Positions 30,541 to 37,808 of a stretch of DNA of 37,808 bases are shown here, piece after piece; positions within the stretch are counted from its first letter, which is position 1, and the number at the start of each line of letters is the position of its first letter. Where the stretch lies: NCBI GenBank assembly GCA_028278425.1, contig JANQEJ010000013.1, positions 1 through 37,808 on the forward strand, read 5' to 3'. Source of the stretch: Planctomycetota bacterium. GTDB taxonomy: Bacteria > Planctomycetota > UBA1135 > GCA-002686595. The notes beneath the pieces are model-generated. The model worked only from the letters and a program-made list of their open reading frames with translations. It was not told the DNA's origin and made no database searches. The position numbers were made by a program, and so were the translations under genes.

Positions 30541-31860
30541 TCAGTCTCCGAGGTAGGGCGCGAGCGCGACCTTCGCGCGCGCGTCCGCCTCGCTCGGGCC
30601 GAAGTCGAAGAAACCGCGGCGCTTGTACTCGGCGAAGTAGGCCTTGATCTCTTCCTTCGTGTAGGCGCCGCCGTTGTCGGCGTACTTGGCGACGAAGGGG
30701 TTGAAGTCGGGGTAGAGCGCCTCCGCGCCCTGCTTGTCCCAATCGCCGTGGAGCGTGGTTTTCGTGAAGTTGCCGATCATCAGGTCGTCGAAGATCTTCC
30801 ACTCGACGGCGTCCATCAGCGACTGGCGCGGGGTCTCGAAGGTGATCCCGCGGTCGAACTTCTCGCGGTTGACGTCGATCGTGTTGTCCTTGCCGCCGAC
30901 GCGGAAGTTGAGGAAGCCGAGGAAGCTCTGGAGGTGCGAGATCGGCGCGAAGTACGCCTTGAGCTTCTCGACGTCGGCCGGTTCGAGCTCGTCCGACCAG
31001 TTGTCGCCGAACTCCTCGGGCGCGTAGAGATCGCCGGGAACCTCGGGCGGATCGATCGGCGTCGCCTCGTCGCGGATCAGGTCGTAGCTGACGTAGGCGG
31101 GCAGCATCCGCTTCGAGTCGGACTCGAAACCCTTACCGATCTCCTCCGGCGTCGTGATGAACTCGTTGACCCACGCGCTGTCGGTGCGCTGGTACTTGTG
31201 CAGCGTCGCGAACGGGACGTAGCTCCCGATGCCGTACATGTCGAGGATCATCGCGATCCCCGGGCCGAGCGGCTCCTTCTTCGCCGCGGTCGGCGGGATG
31301 CGGTTCCCGCTCTCGTCGAAGAAGTTGATCATGTCCGCGTCGCCGTAGGCCATCAGGGCGAGCAGGAACGAGTCCTTGTACTTCGGGACGAGCTCGCGGA
31401 CGAACTTCCCCGCGCCGCGGTCGCCGGCGTCGTTCGTGTTGACGACCAGGTGGCCGTCCAGGTCGATCAGGAGCGCGGCGTCCTGGTGGCAGTCCGCGAG
31501 GGACAGAACGCGCATCCGGTCGGAGAGTTGCGTCCAGTGGCCGTCCTTCAGGATCCAGACGCGGAAGCCCTCCGACTTGAGCCAGTCGTAGATCCGGCCG
31601 CCGTAGTGGTCGGGCAAGAGGATCTCGGCGTCGCGCAGGAGCTGGAGCGACTCGAGGCTCAGGTGGTCCGGGTGCCCGTGCGAGATCCACAGGTACTTAC
31701 ACGACTTGACGTCCGCCATCTGCCGCTCGGGGATCTGGTGCTGGTGGATCCAGCTCCCGAAGTAGGCGGGACCCACGATCCAGGGATCCGTTGCCAGGAC
31801 GGGGCCGCCGTCGTGGCAGATGGCGGTGGCGTTGCCGATGGTTTCGAAGCCGAGGTCCAT
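30541..31860 (-). CDS. MBL-fold metallo-hydrolase with long C-terminal extension
   Basis: The 439-aa protein begins GFETIGNATAICHDGGPVLATDPW, then carries the metallo-beta-lactamase signature HGHPDH (His61, His63, Asp65, His66) after YLWIS. DCHQDAALLIDLDGHLVVNTNDAG supplies further metal residues in the UlaG-like arrangement. The fold core ends near 230, and about 200 residues of non-MBL sequence follow (RGFFDFGPSEADARAK at the end). Such MBL proteins act on phosphodiesters, lactones or similar, and the substrate is unknown. The ATG at 31860 fits the fold start, while the longer frame to 32343 overlaps the divergent S41 gene. No clear Shine-Dalgarno. It shares a 145-bp divergent promoter region with the S41 gene. 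Confidence 0.86.
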   Translation of the reverse strand: MDLGFETIGNATAICHDGGPVLATDPWIVGPAYFGSWIHQHQIPERQMADVKSCKYLWISHGHPDHLSLESLQLLRDAEILLPDHYGGRIYDWLKSEGFRVWILKDGHWTQLSDRMRVLSLADCHQDAALLIDLDGHLVVNTNDAGDRGAGKFVRELVPKYKDSFLLALMAYGDADMINFFDESGNRIPPTAAKKEPLGPGIAMILDMYGIGSYVPFATLHKYQRTDSAWVNEFITTPEEIGKGFESDSKRMLPAYVSYDLIRDEATPIDPPEVPGDLYAPEEFGDNWSDELEPADVEKLKAYFAPISHLQSFLGFLNFRVGGKDNTIDVNREKFDRGITFETPRQSLMDAVEWKIFDDLMIGNFTKTTLHGDWDKQGAEALYPDFNPFVAKYADNGGAYTKEEIKAYFAEYKRRGFFDFGPSEADARAKVALAPYLGD

Positions 31861-32005
31861 GGGCAGATGGTAGGAAACCGGGTTGCCGAAGGCCGTACGA
31901 CAAGCGACGTAGCCGCGGGAGATCCCCTCCCGACCGAAACCGCGACGCCGCGGCGAAACGCCGTACGATAGGCCGGGTAGTCGAGTCCCGAAGAGGAGGC
32001 AGGCC

Positions 32006-33505
32006 ATGAGGACCGTCCCGACCGCGATCGCGCTGTTCGTTCCGCTCGCCGTCGGCTCCGCGCAGGAGCTGGAGAACCCCTCCTTCGAGAAGAAGGGCTC
32101 GCCGCCGCCGGGATGGTCCGTCTCGGTCGGCGCGACGAACGGCAACGGCGCGGAGTCGCGGATCACGGTCAAGACCGGCGAAGCGAGCCAGGGCCGCTCC
32201 GCCCTGAAGCTCGCCGGCGACTCGTCGACCGCCAAGTGGCGCATGGTGTACCAGGACGTCCCCGTCGAGCCGACCCAGCGCGTGACGCTCACCGTCGCGA
32301 TGAAGGCGAAGAAGGTCGTCCGCGAGGGGCCGCAGTTCCACAACGCTTACGCGGCGGTCTCGTTCTTCGAGGGTGAGGAGCACTTGAAGACGATCTTCGG
32401 CCCGACGCTGAAGGGCGACGTCGAGTGGGGCGACGTCACCGTGCAGGGCATTGCACCCGACAAGGCGGACACGGCGCGGGTGAAGTTCTTCCTCTCGATG
32501 TCGGGGACGCTCTGGGTCGACGACGTGCGCCTCGCCATCGCGCCGACGCAGCCGCTGGACAAGGCGGCGCGCGAGTCGGCCTTCGACGCGCTGGCGCACC
32601 ACATGACGGTGAGCTACCCCTTCTGGGGTATCGAGGGCAAGCCGAAGAAGCCGGATAAGTTCTTCAAGGGGCACCGCGCGAAGGCGGTGAAGGCCAAGGA
32701 CCTGGAGAAGTTTCTGGCGGTGCTCGAGAAGATGCTCGACGAGCTCGCGGACAACCACATCAGCATGAGCACGCCGAACGGCAAGGTGTACACGGGCCCG
32801 CGCAACCCCTATCCGGCGAACTACAACTACAAAGCGGTCGAGGAGCACTTCGCGGAGAAGATCGCGAGCACCGACGGCTACCTGATCGCGAAGCTGAAGG
32901 AGGGGCCCGGCTACGTCCGCATCCACTCCTTCTCGCAACCCGACGAGGTTTGGACCGCGCTCGACAAGGAGATGGACAGGCTCAAGGACGCGCCTTCGCT
33001 CGTGATCGACGTCCGCTCGAACGGCGGCGGCGACGACAGCAAGGCGAGCTTCATCGCCGGCCGCTTCGTCGAGGAGAAGACGCCCTTCGCCCCTTACCTC
33101 GAGCGCGACGTCACGCAGCCGAAGAAGATCGCCTTCGGGGAGCCGATCATGCGCCACGTCTTTCCGCGCGAGGGTCGCGAGCCGGACCTCAGACCGGTCG
33201 TCCTCCTGCAAGGCCGCCACTGCGCGAGCTCGACCGAGGCCTTCTGCCTGATGATGAAGGCGATCCCGACGGTGACGACGGTCGGCATGCCGTCCAAGGG
33301 CTCGAGCGGCCGGCCGCGGGGCTTCGACCTCCTGCCCGGTGTGACGATCTACCTCTCGTCTTGGCGCAGCCTCGAGATGGACGAGACCTGCATCGAGGTG
33401 CTCGGCGTGCAGCCCCAGGTCGAGGTGGACGAGCGCCCCGCCAAGTACCTGAAGGGCGACCCGACCTTCGAGAAGGGGCTGGAGGTGCTCGGGGCCTCCG
33501 GGTAG
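32006..33505 (+). CDS. Secreted S41 family peptidase with N-terminal beta-sandwich domain
   Basis: The 499-aa protein has a signal peptide (ending VGSAQ at about 20). A carbohydrate-binding-module-like beta-sandwich at about 22-178 follows (ENPSFEKKGSPPPGWSV ... GTLWVDDVRLA). The tail-specific-protease-like S41 domain spans about 185-490: VIDVRSNGGGDD around 333-344, LLQGRHCASSTEAF around 400-413 with likely nucleophile Ser408, and Lys431 in MPSKGSSG as a possible base. No PDZ domain is evident. Related S41 proteins process or degrade exported proteins. The ATG has AGGAGG (31994-31999) six bases upstream. The sulfatase gene follows after three bases, so the two form an operon. Confidence 0.88.
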   Translation: MRTVPTAIALFVPLAVGSAQELENPSFEKKGSPPPGWSVSVGATNGNGAESRITVKTGEASQGRSALKLAGDSSTAKWRMVYQDVPVEPTQRVTLTVAMKAKKVVREGPQFHNAYAAVSFFEGEEHLKTIFGPTLKGDVEWGDVTVQGIAPDKADTARVKFFLSMSGTLWVDDVRLAIAPTQPLDKAARESAFDALAHHMTVSYPFWGIEGKPKKPDKFFKGHRAKAVKAKDLEKFLAVLEKMLDELADNHISMSTPNGKVYTGPRNPYPANYNYKAVEEHFAEKIASTDGYLIAKLKEGPGYVRIHSFSQPDEVWTALDKEMDRLKDAPSLVIDVRSNGGGDDSKASFIAGRFVEEKTPFAPYLERDVTQPKKIAFGEPIMRHVFPREGREPDLRPVVLLQGRHCASSTEAFCLMMKAIPTVTTVGMPSKGSSGRPRGFDLLPGVTIYLSSWRSLEMDETCIEVLGVQPQVEVDERPAKYLKGDPTFEKGLEVLGASG

Positions 33506-33508
33506 CGC

Positions 33509-35125
33509 GTGCTGCGCCGCCTCTTCCTCGCCCTCGCCCTCGCCCTCGCCGCACCCGCCGTCGCGCAGGAGAGGACCGAGCCGCCGCTCAACGTCGTCTG
33601 GCTCACCGTCGAGGACATGTCGCCGTGGGTCCCGTGCTACGGCGACGACACGGTGCCCACGCCGAACCTGGATCGCCTCGCCGCGGCTTCCGTGCGCTAT
33701 ACGAACGCCTTCGCGACGAGCCCCGTGTGCGCACCCGCGCGCTCTTCGCTCATCACGGGAATGTACGCGACGCGGATGGGCACGATGCACATGCGCACGG
33801 GCAAGCCCAGCCGGGCGGCGCTCGACCGCGATCCGGGGGCGTACGACGACATCCCGAGCTACGAGGGCGTGCCGCCGGCCTTCGTGCGCTGCTTTCCCGA
33901 GCACCTGCGCGCGCGCGGCTACTACTGCACGAACAACGCGAAGACCGACTATCAGTTCCGGGCGCCGGCGACGACCTGGGACGCCTCGGGGAAGAGAGCC
34001 CATTACCGCGATGAGTCCGGAGCCGCGATCGAGCCGTTCTTCGCCGTCTTCAACCACGGTGGCACCCACGAGAGCCAGGCCTTTCCCGACGCGAGCCGCC
34101 GCCCGGAAGCCGTGGCGCCCGGCGAGGTCCCGGTGCCACCGCTCTACCCGGACACGCCGGCGGTGCGCGACGCGCTCGCGCGGACCTACAACAACATCGC
34201 CGCGATGGACGCATGGTTGGGGAAGAAGCTCGACGAGCTCCTCCACGCGAACGTCCTCGACCGCACGGTGATCTTCTTCTTCTCCGACCACGGCGTCGGG
34301 TTGCCCCGGGGCAAGCGTTCGCCCTACGACCTCGGAACGCGCGTGCCGCTGCTCGTGCGCTTCCCCGATGGCGAGGGTGGTGGCACCGTGGACGACCGCG
34401 TCGTCAGCTTCGTCGACTTCGGCCCGACCGTCCTCTCGCTCGTGGGGATCAAGTCCGACGAGCGGCTGGACGGCGTCCCCTTCCTCGGCCAGCACGCGCG
34501 CGAGGGCAAAGGGTTCGCTTTCGCCCACGCCGACCGCTTCGACAGCGTCTACGACCGGTCTCGGTCGGTGAGCGACGGACGCTACCGCTACGTGCGCAAC
34601 TACCTGACCGACGTCCCCCACCTGCTCCCGAACGCCTACCGCGAAGAGCTCCCGATGATGGCGGACTTTGCGCAGGCTACGGCGCCGGAGCATTGGCAGA
34701 CGACGTCGACGAAGCGCCCGGCGGAGGAGCTCTACGACTCGCTCGAAGACCCGTGGGAAGTCCGGAACCTCGCGCATTCGGAAGAGCACGCGGAGCCTCT
34801 GGAGCGCCTGAGCGAGGCGGTCGACGCCTGGATCGAGTCGACCGGCGACCTCGGGCTCGTGCTCCCCGAGAAGCGCATGGTCGAGGAACACCTGTGGCCG
34901 GGCGGAGCGCGGCCACAGACGGCCACGCCCAGGGTCCAGGTCATCGATGACCGGATCGTGATCGAGTGCGAGACGGAGGGCGCGTCAATCGGTTGGCGCT
35001 TGGACCGCGAGAGCCCCTGGCGGGTCTACGCGGGCCTCGGAAGGCACCGGGGAAGCGCCACGCTGGAAGTGCTCGCACACCGCATCGGCTACGCCCCCGC
35101 GACGACGACGTTCGAGCTGCGCTGA
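33509..35125 (+). CDS. Exported sulfatase, formylglycine type (CxPxR)
   Basis: The 538-aa protein has a signal peptide (LRRLFLALALALAAPAVAQ). The type I sulfatase signature C-A-P-A-R at 74-78 (SPVCAPARSSLITGMYATRMG) marks Cys74 as the residue converted to formylglycine by an FGE enzyme. NVVWLTVEDMSPW (Glu35, Asp36) and FFFSDHGVGLPRGKRS supply metal and substrate contacts. The C-terminal 65 residues (VQVIDDRIVIECETEGASIG ... YAPATTTFELR) look like a small added beta-sandwich. It should remove sulfate esters from glycans or steroids outside the cytoplasm, a typical planctomycete activity. The start is GTG, three bases after the S41 stop. It ends nine bases from the convergent nuoN. Confidence 0.92.
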   Translation: MLRRLFLALALALAAPAVAQERTEPPLNVVWLTVEDMSPWVPCYGDDTVPTPNLDRLAAASVRYTNAFATSPVCAPARSSLITGMYATRMGTMHMRTGKPSRAALDRDPGAYDDIPSYEGVPPAFVRCFPEHLRARGYYCTNNAKTDYQFRAPATTWDASGKRAHYRDESGAAIEPFFAVFNHGGTHESQAFPDASRRPEAVAPGEVPVPPLYPDTPAVRDALARTYNNIAAMDAWLGKKLDELLHANVLDRTVIFFFSDHGVGLPRGKRSPYDLGTRVPLLVRFPDGEGGGTVDDRVVSFVDFGPTVLSLVGIKSDERLDGVPFLGQHAREGKGFAFAHADRFDSVYDRSRSVSDGRYRYVRNYLTDVPHLLPNAYREELPMMADFAQATAPEHWQTTSTKRPAEELYDSLEDPWEVRNLAHSEEHAEPLERLSEAVDAWIESTGDLGLVLPEKRMVEEHLWPGGARPQTATPRVQVIDDRIVIECETEGASIGWRLDRESPWRVYAGLGRHRGSATLEVLAHRIGYAPATTTFELR

Positions 35126-35134
35126 GGCGCCGCC

Positions 35135-36655
35135 TCAGTCCTGCGCGATGTCGAGGCTCTTCTGCCCGGCCTCGGACCAGTCCTGGAGCGGCTTGTTGTA
35201 CAGGCCGCCGACGACGGTCAGGACGCCGAGCACCGCCAAGAGGCCCGCGAAGAGCGGCTGCGGCCGCGGGTCGGCTTCGGCCGGCGCGTACAGGAAGAGC
35301 TCCTTCGCGACGCGGAAGTAGTAGAAGAGGCTGACGACGCTGTTCAGCGCGGCGACGACGACCAGCCAGGCGAGGCCGGCGTTCACGCCCTCGACGAAGA
35401 GCAGGTACTTGCCGAAGAAGCCGACCGTCGGCGGGAGGCCGGTGAGGCTCACGAGGAAGACGACCATCGTCACGCTGACGAGCGGCGCCTTCCAACCCAT
35501 GCCGCGCAGGCTGGACACGTCCTCGCTGCCGGTCACGCCCTGGAAGTAGAGCAGGAACCCGAACGCGCCCAGGTTCATGAAGTAGTAGGCCGCCAGGTAG
35601 AAGATCGCCGCCTCGAAGCCGACCGCGGTCATACAGGCGAGCCCCATCAGGACGTAGCCGGCGTGCGCGATCGAGGAGTAGGCGAGCAGGCGCTTCAGGC
35701 TCGCCTGGCGCAGGGCGGAGAGGTTGCCGAGGGTCATCGTCACCGCGGCGAGGATGGCGAGGAGCAATCCGATGCGGTCGCTGTAGGCCTCGACCGCGTC
35801 GCTCACCCCCTCGACCATGAAGAGCGCGCCGACGAAACGCAGCAGCACGGCGAAGCCCGCGGCCTTCGACGCGACGGCGAGGAAGGTCGTGACCGGCGTC
35901 GGCGCGCCCTCGTAGACGTCGGGCGTCCAGAAGTGGAACGGGACGACGGAGACCTTGTACGCGAAGCCCGCGAAGACGAGGACGACCGCGACGGCCACCG
36001 GGACGGGGCTCGTCAGGAACTGCGCGGCGAGGCCCACCGGGAAACCGTCGGCGCCGCCGCGGCCCATGGCGGTCAGGTCGATCGTGCCGGTCAGCCCGTA
36101 GAGCAGGCTGATGCCGTACAGCATGATCCCGGCGGAGAGGCCGCCGAAGACCACGTACTTCATCGCGGCCTCGCCGGAGCGTTTCTCGCTCTTGTGGAAG
36201 CCGGACAGGGCGTAGCTCGCGAGCGACAGGAGCTCGAGGCCCAGCATCAGGAGCAGCAGGTTGTTCGTGCTGACCATGAAAAAGATGCCGATGGCCGCGC
36301 CGAGCAGGAGGAAGTAGTACTCCCCCACGTCGTGCTTTCGCTCGGTTCGGTCGGCGAGCACGAAGAGCGTCACCACGACCAGCGAGCCGACCGTGAAGAG
36401 CTTGAAGAAGATGCCGAAGCGGTCGACCGTCACCATCGCGAAGGCCGGTTCGGCCAGGGCGCCGCTCTCGCCGAGGTTGACCCACTGCTCCAGGAGGAAC
36501 CAGCCGGTGATGGCCAGGCCCGCCAGCGCGACATAGCCGACCTGCTTCGAGTTGCGGCCCTTCGTCACCAGATCCCAGATCAGGACCGCGAGCGCGACGC
36601 CCGTCAGGACGCACTCGGGAATGATGTGCTTGAGCTGGGAGAGGTAGAGGTCCAT
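35135..36655 (-). CDS. nuoN: NADH-quinone oxidoreductase subunit N
   Basis: The 506-aa antiporter-like membrane subunit of respiratory complex I has about fourteen helices. Diagnostic segments are NLLLLMLGLELLSLASYALSGF with the conserved Glu141, then EAAMKYVVFGGLSAGIMLYG, VPFHFWTPDVYEGAPTPVTTFLAVASK with its channel lysine, and LSALRQASLKRLLAYSSIAHAGYVLMGL. Together with NuoL and NuoM it moves protons during electron transfer from NADH to quinone. It starts four bases after the nuoM stop, in the conserved nuoM-nuoN order, and is the last gene of the nuo cluster in this window. The length is normal for the family. Confidence 0.96.
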   Translation of the reverse strand: MDLYLSQLKHIIPECVLTGVALAVLIWDLVTKGRNSKQVGYVALAGLAITGWFLLEQWVNLGESGALAEPAFAMVTVDRFGIFFKLFTVGSLVVVTLFVLADRTERKHDVGEYYFLLLGAAIGIFFMVSTNNLLLLMLGLELLSLASYALSGFHKSEKRSGEAAMKYVVFGGLSAGIMLYGISLLYGLTGTIDLTAMGRGGADGFPVGLAAQFLTSPVPVAVAVVLVFAGFAYKVSVVPFHFWTPDVYEGAPTPVTTFLAVASKAAGFAVLLRFVGALFMVEGVSDAVEAYSDRIGLLLAILAAVTMTLGNLSALRQASLKRLLAYSSIAHAGYVLMGLACMTAVGFEAAIFYLAAYYFMNLGAFGFLLYFQGVTGSEDVSSLRGMGWKAPLVSVTMVVFLVSLTGLPPTVGFFGKYLLFVEGVNAGLAWLVVVAALNSVVSLFYYFRVAKELFLYAPAEADPRPQPLFAGLLAVLGVLTVVGGLYNKPLQDWSEAGQKSLDIAQD

Positions 36656-36659
36656 CGAC

Positions 36660-37808
36660 CTAGTGGGCCGTGATCTGCAGGTTGTTGACCAGGAGCTCGA
36701 TGCTCGGCCGCATGTAGTCGAGCAGATACCACGGCGCGATGCCGAGGATCACGCAGAGCGCCAGGAGCGGCGCCTGGCAGAAGATCTCACGCGGCGAGAT
36801 GTCCTTGAACTCCTTGTACTTCTCGTCGAGGTTGCCGAGGAAGACGCGCTGCATCGCCCAGAGCAGGAAGGCGGCGGTGATCACGATGCCGATCACCGAG
36901 AGCAGCACGAGCAGCTTGAAGCGCGCGTCGTCCGCCGTGTACGCGCCGAAGAGCGTCACCGCCTCCGAGACGAAGCCCGCGAGCCCGGGCAGGCCCAGCG
37001 CCGCGAAGAAGCCCAGTGTGGTCATCCCCCAGTAGACCGGCATCTGCTTGGAGAGGCCGCCGAACTTGTTGAGGTCGCGGTGGTGCGCGCGGTCGTAGAT
37101 CACGCCGACGATGAGGAAGAGCGCGGCGGAGGACGTCCCGTGGTTGAACATCTGGAGCGCCGCGCCGCTCATCCCCCACTGGGTCAGCGCCGCCATGCCG
37201 AGCAGCACGTAGCCCATGTGGCTGACCGAGCTGTAGGCGACCATCCGCTTGAAGTCGGACTGGCCGAGCGCCACGAACGCTCCGTAGATGATCGATATGA
37301 CGCCGAGGATCGCGAGGGCGTAGGCGAAGTGGTTGAAGGCGTCCGGGACGATCGGGAAGCAGGCGCGGATCATGCCGTAGCCGCCGAGCTTCAGCAGGAT
37401 GCCGGCCAGGATGACCGAGATCGGCGTCGGCGCCTGCACGTGCGCGTCGGGCAGCCAGGTGTGGAACGGGAAGACCGGGACCTTGATCGCGAAGCCGATG
37501 AAGAGGAACCAGAACACCCAGGTGGTGAACTTCATCCCGATCAGGCCGCCGCCGCCGGGGAGGCTCGCGCCGAGCAGCGAGCCCTCGCGAGCGAGCGTCT
37601 GCATGCCCTTCACCAGAACGCCGTCCGGTCCGACGTAATCGACGATCGCGAAGGTCCCCGAGTCAAGGCGCAGCGCAACCAGCGCCACGAGCATCAGGAC
37701 CGAGCCGGCCAGCGTGTAGAGAAAGAACTTGATCGCCGCGTACTCGCGCCGCGGGCCGCCCCAGATGCCGATGAGGAAGTACATCGGCAGGAGCATGATC
37801 TCCCAGAA
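36660..37808 (-). CDS. nuoM: NADH-quinone oxidoreductase subunit M (5' end cut by window)
   Basis: The frame is open to the window edge and gives 382 residues. It begins inside the FWEIMLLPMYFLIGIWGG segment that in full NuoM proteins lies after about 120 residues, so the N-terminus lies beyond 37808. Further hallmarks are KVPVFPFHTWLPDAHVQAPTPISVILAGILLKLGGYGMIR and KRMVAYSSVSHMGYVLLG, with the channel lysines expected of antiporter-like subunits. It is a membrane proton-pumping subunit of complex I. The gene precedes nuoN with a four-base gap, as in standard nuo operons. Confidence 0.96.
   Translation of the reverse strand, partial: FWEIMLLPMYFLIGIWGGPRREYAAIKFFLYTLAGSVLMLVALVALRLDSGTFAIVDYVGPDGVLVKGMQTLAREGSLLGASLPGGGGLIGMKFTTWVFWFLFIGFAIKVPVFPFHTWLPDAHVQAPTPISVILAGILLKLGGYGMIRACFPIVPDAFNHFAYALAILGVISIIYGAFVALGQSDFKRMVAYSSVSHMGYVLLGMAALTQWGMSGAALQMFNHGTSSAALFLIVGVIYDRAHHRDLNKFGGLSKQMPVYWGMTTLGFFAALGLPGLAGFVSEAVTLFGAYTADDARFKLLVLLSVIGIVITAAFLLWAMQRVFLGNLDEKYKEFKDISPREIFCQAPLLALCVILGIAPWYLLDYMRPSIELLVNNLQITAH

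Noticed and set aside
31697..34891. Very long minus-strand frame opposite the S41 peptidase and sulfatase
   Set aside because: High-GC third-position artefact. The translation is Arg/Val/Leu/His-rich without domains, while the plus strand has clear catalytic motifs.
16853..35125. Three sulfatase-like genes as one sulfated-polysaccharide utilisation cluster
   Set aside because: They lie in separate operons, two lack the formylglycine residue, and no glycoside hydrolase, SusC/D-like pair or formylglycine-generating enzyme gene is present.

Overview
This is a gene-dense, high-GC bacterial window with no RNA gene, CRISPR array or insertion sequence that I could recognise. The organism looks like a member of the Planctomycetota, probably one of the marine lineages rich in secreted proteins. 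This rests on three sulfatase-superfamily hydrolases, giant secreted VCBS/FG-GAP proteins, an exported endonuclease I with fibronectin and lamin-tail-like domains, and a C-terminal module of a type I associate with that phylum. The phylum assignment is inference.

Layout. Positions 1-3100 are visibly lower in GC than the rest and hold one large minus-strand gene, a DUF4062-NACHT STAND-type NTPase resembling bacterial NLR-like defence proteins. Positions 3104-10431 hold a secreted nuclease (minus) and, divergently, two tandem paralogous FG-GAP proteins with 14 calcium-loop repeats each. Positions 10444-16370 form a tightly packed six-gene minus-strand operon. It encodes a Tat-exported three-subunit molybdenum hydroxylase (2Fe-2S, molybdopterin and FAD/4Fe-4S subunits), a 77-aa four-cysteine protein, a DUF1326-like protein and a membrane-anchored beta-helix-like protein. 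A DUF4870 membrane protein lies just upstream. Positions 16853-21056 (plus) hold a sulfatase-like hydrolase, a MORN-repeat lipoprotein and a large anchored protein of unknown function.

Positions 21080-23634 are a minus-strand accessory block of small genes: VOC protein, a start-defective membrane ORF, GNAT acetyltransferase, an 83-aa orphan, a pRiA4b ORF-3-like protein and a possible methyltransferase remnant. Between two of these genes lies a 91-bp nested inverted repeat organised like an integron attC site, so the block may be an integrase-less cassette array.

Positions 23712-29198 look like a cell-envelope locus. A minus-strand pair encodes a multi-membrane-span glycosyltransferase-like protein and a sulfatase-like lipoprotein. 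Only 25 bp away, a divergent plus-strand operon encodes a TIGR03087-like glycosyltransferase, a methyltransferase and a double-rhodanese lipoprotein. Next come a secreted Cys-rich orphan (29322-30533), an MBL-fold hydrolase (minus), and an S41 peptidase with a canonical formylglycine-type sulfatase (plus). The window ends in the respiratory complex I genes nuoN and nuoM (minus, nuoM cut by the window edge).

Many true starts are GTG or TTG. I moved several starts inward from the longest reading frame using Shine-Dalgarno sites, signal peptides and gene overlaps.
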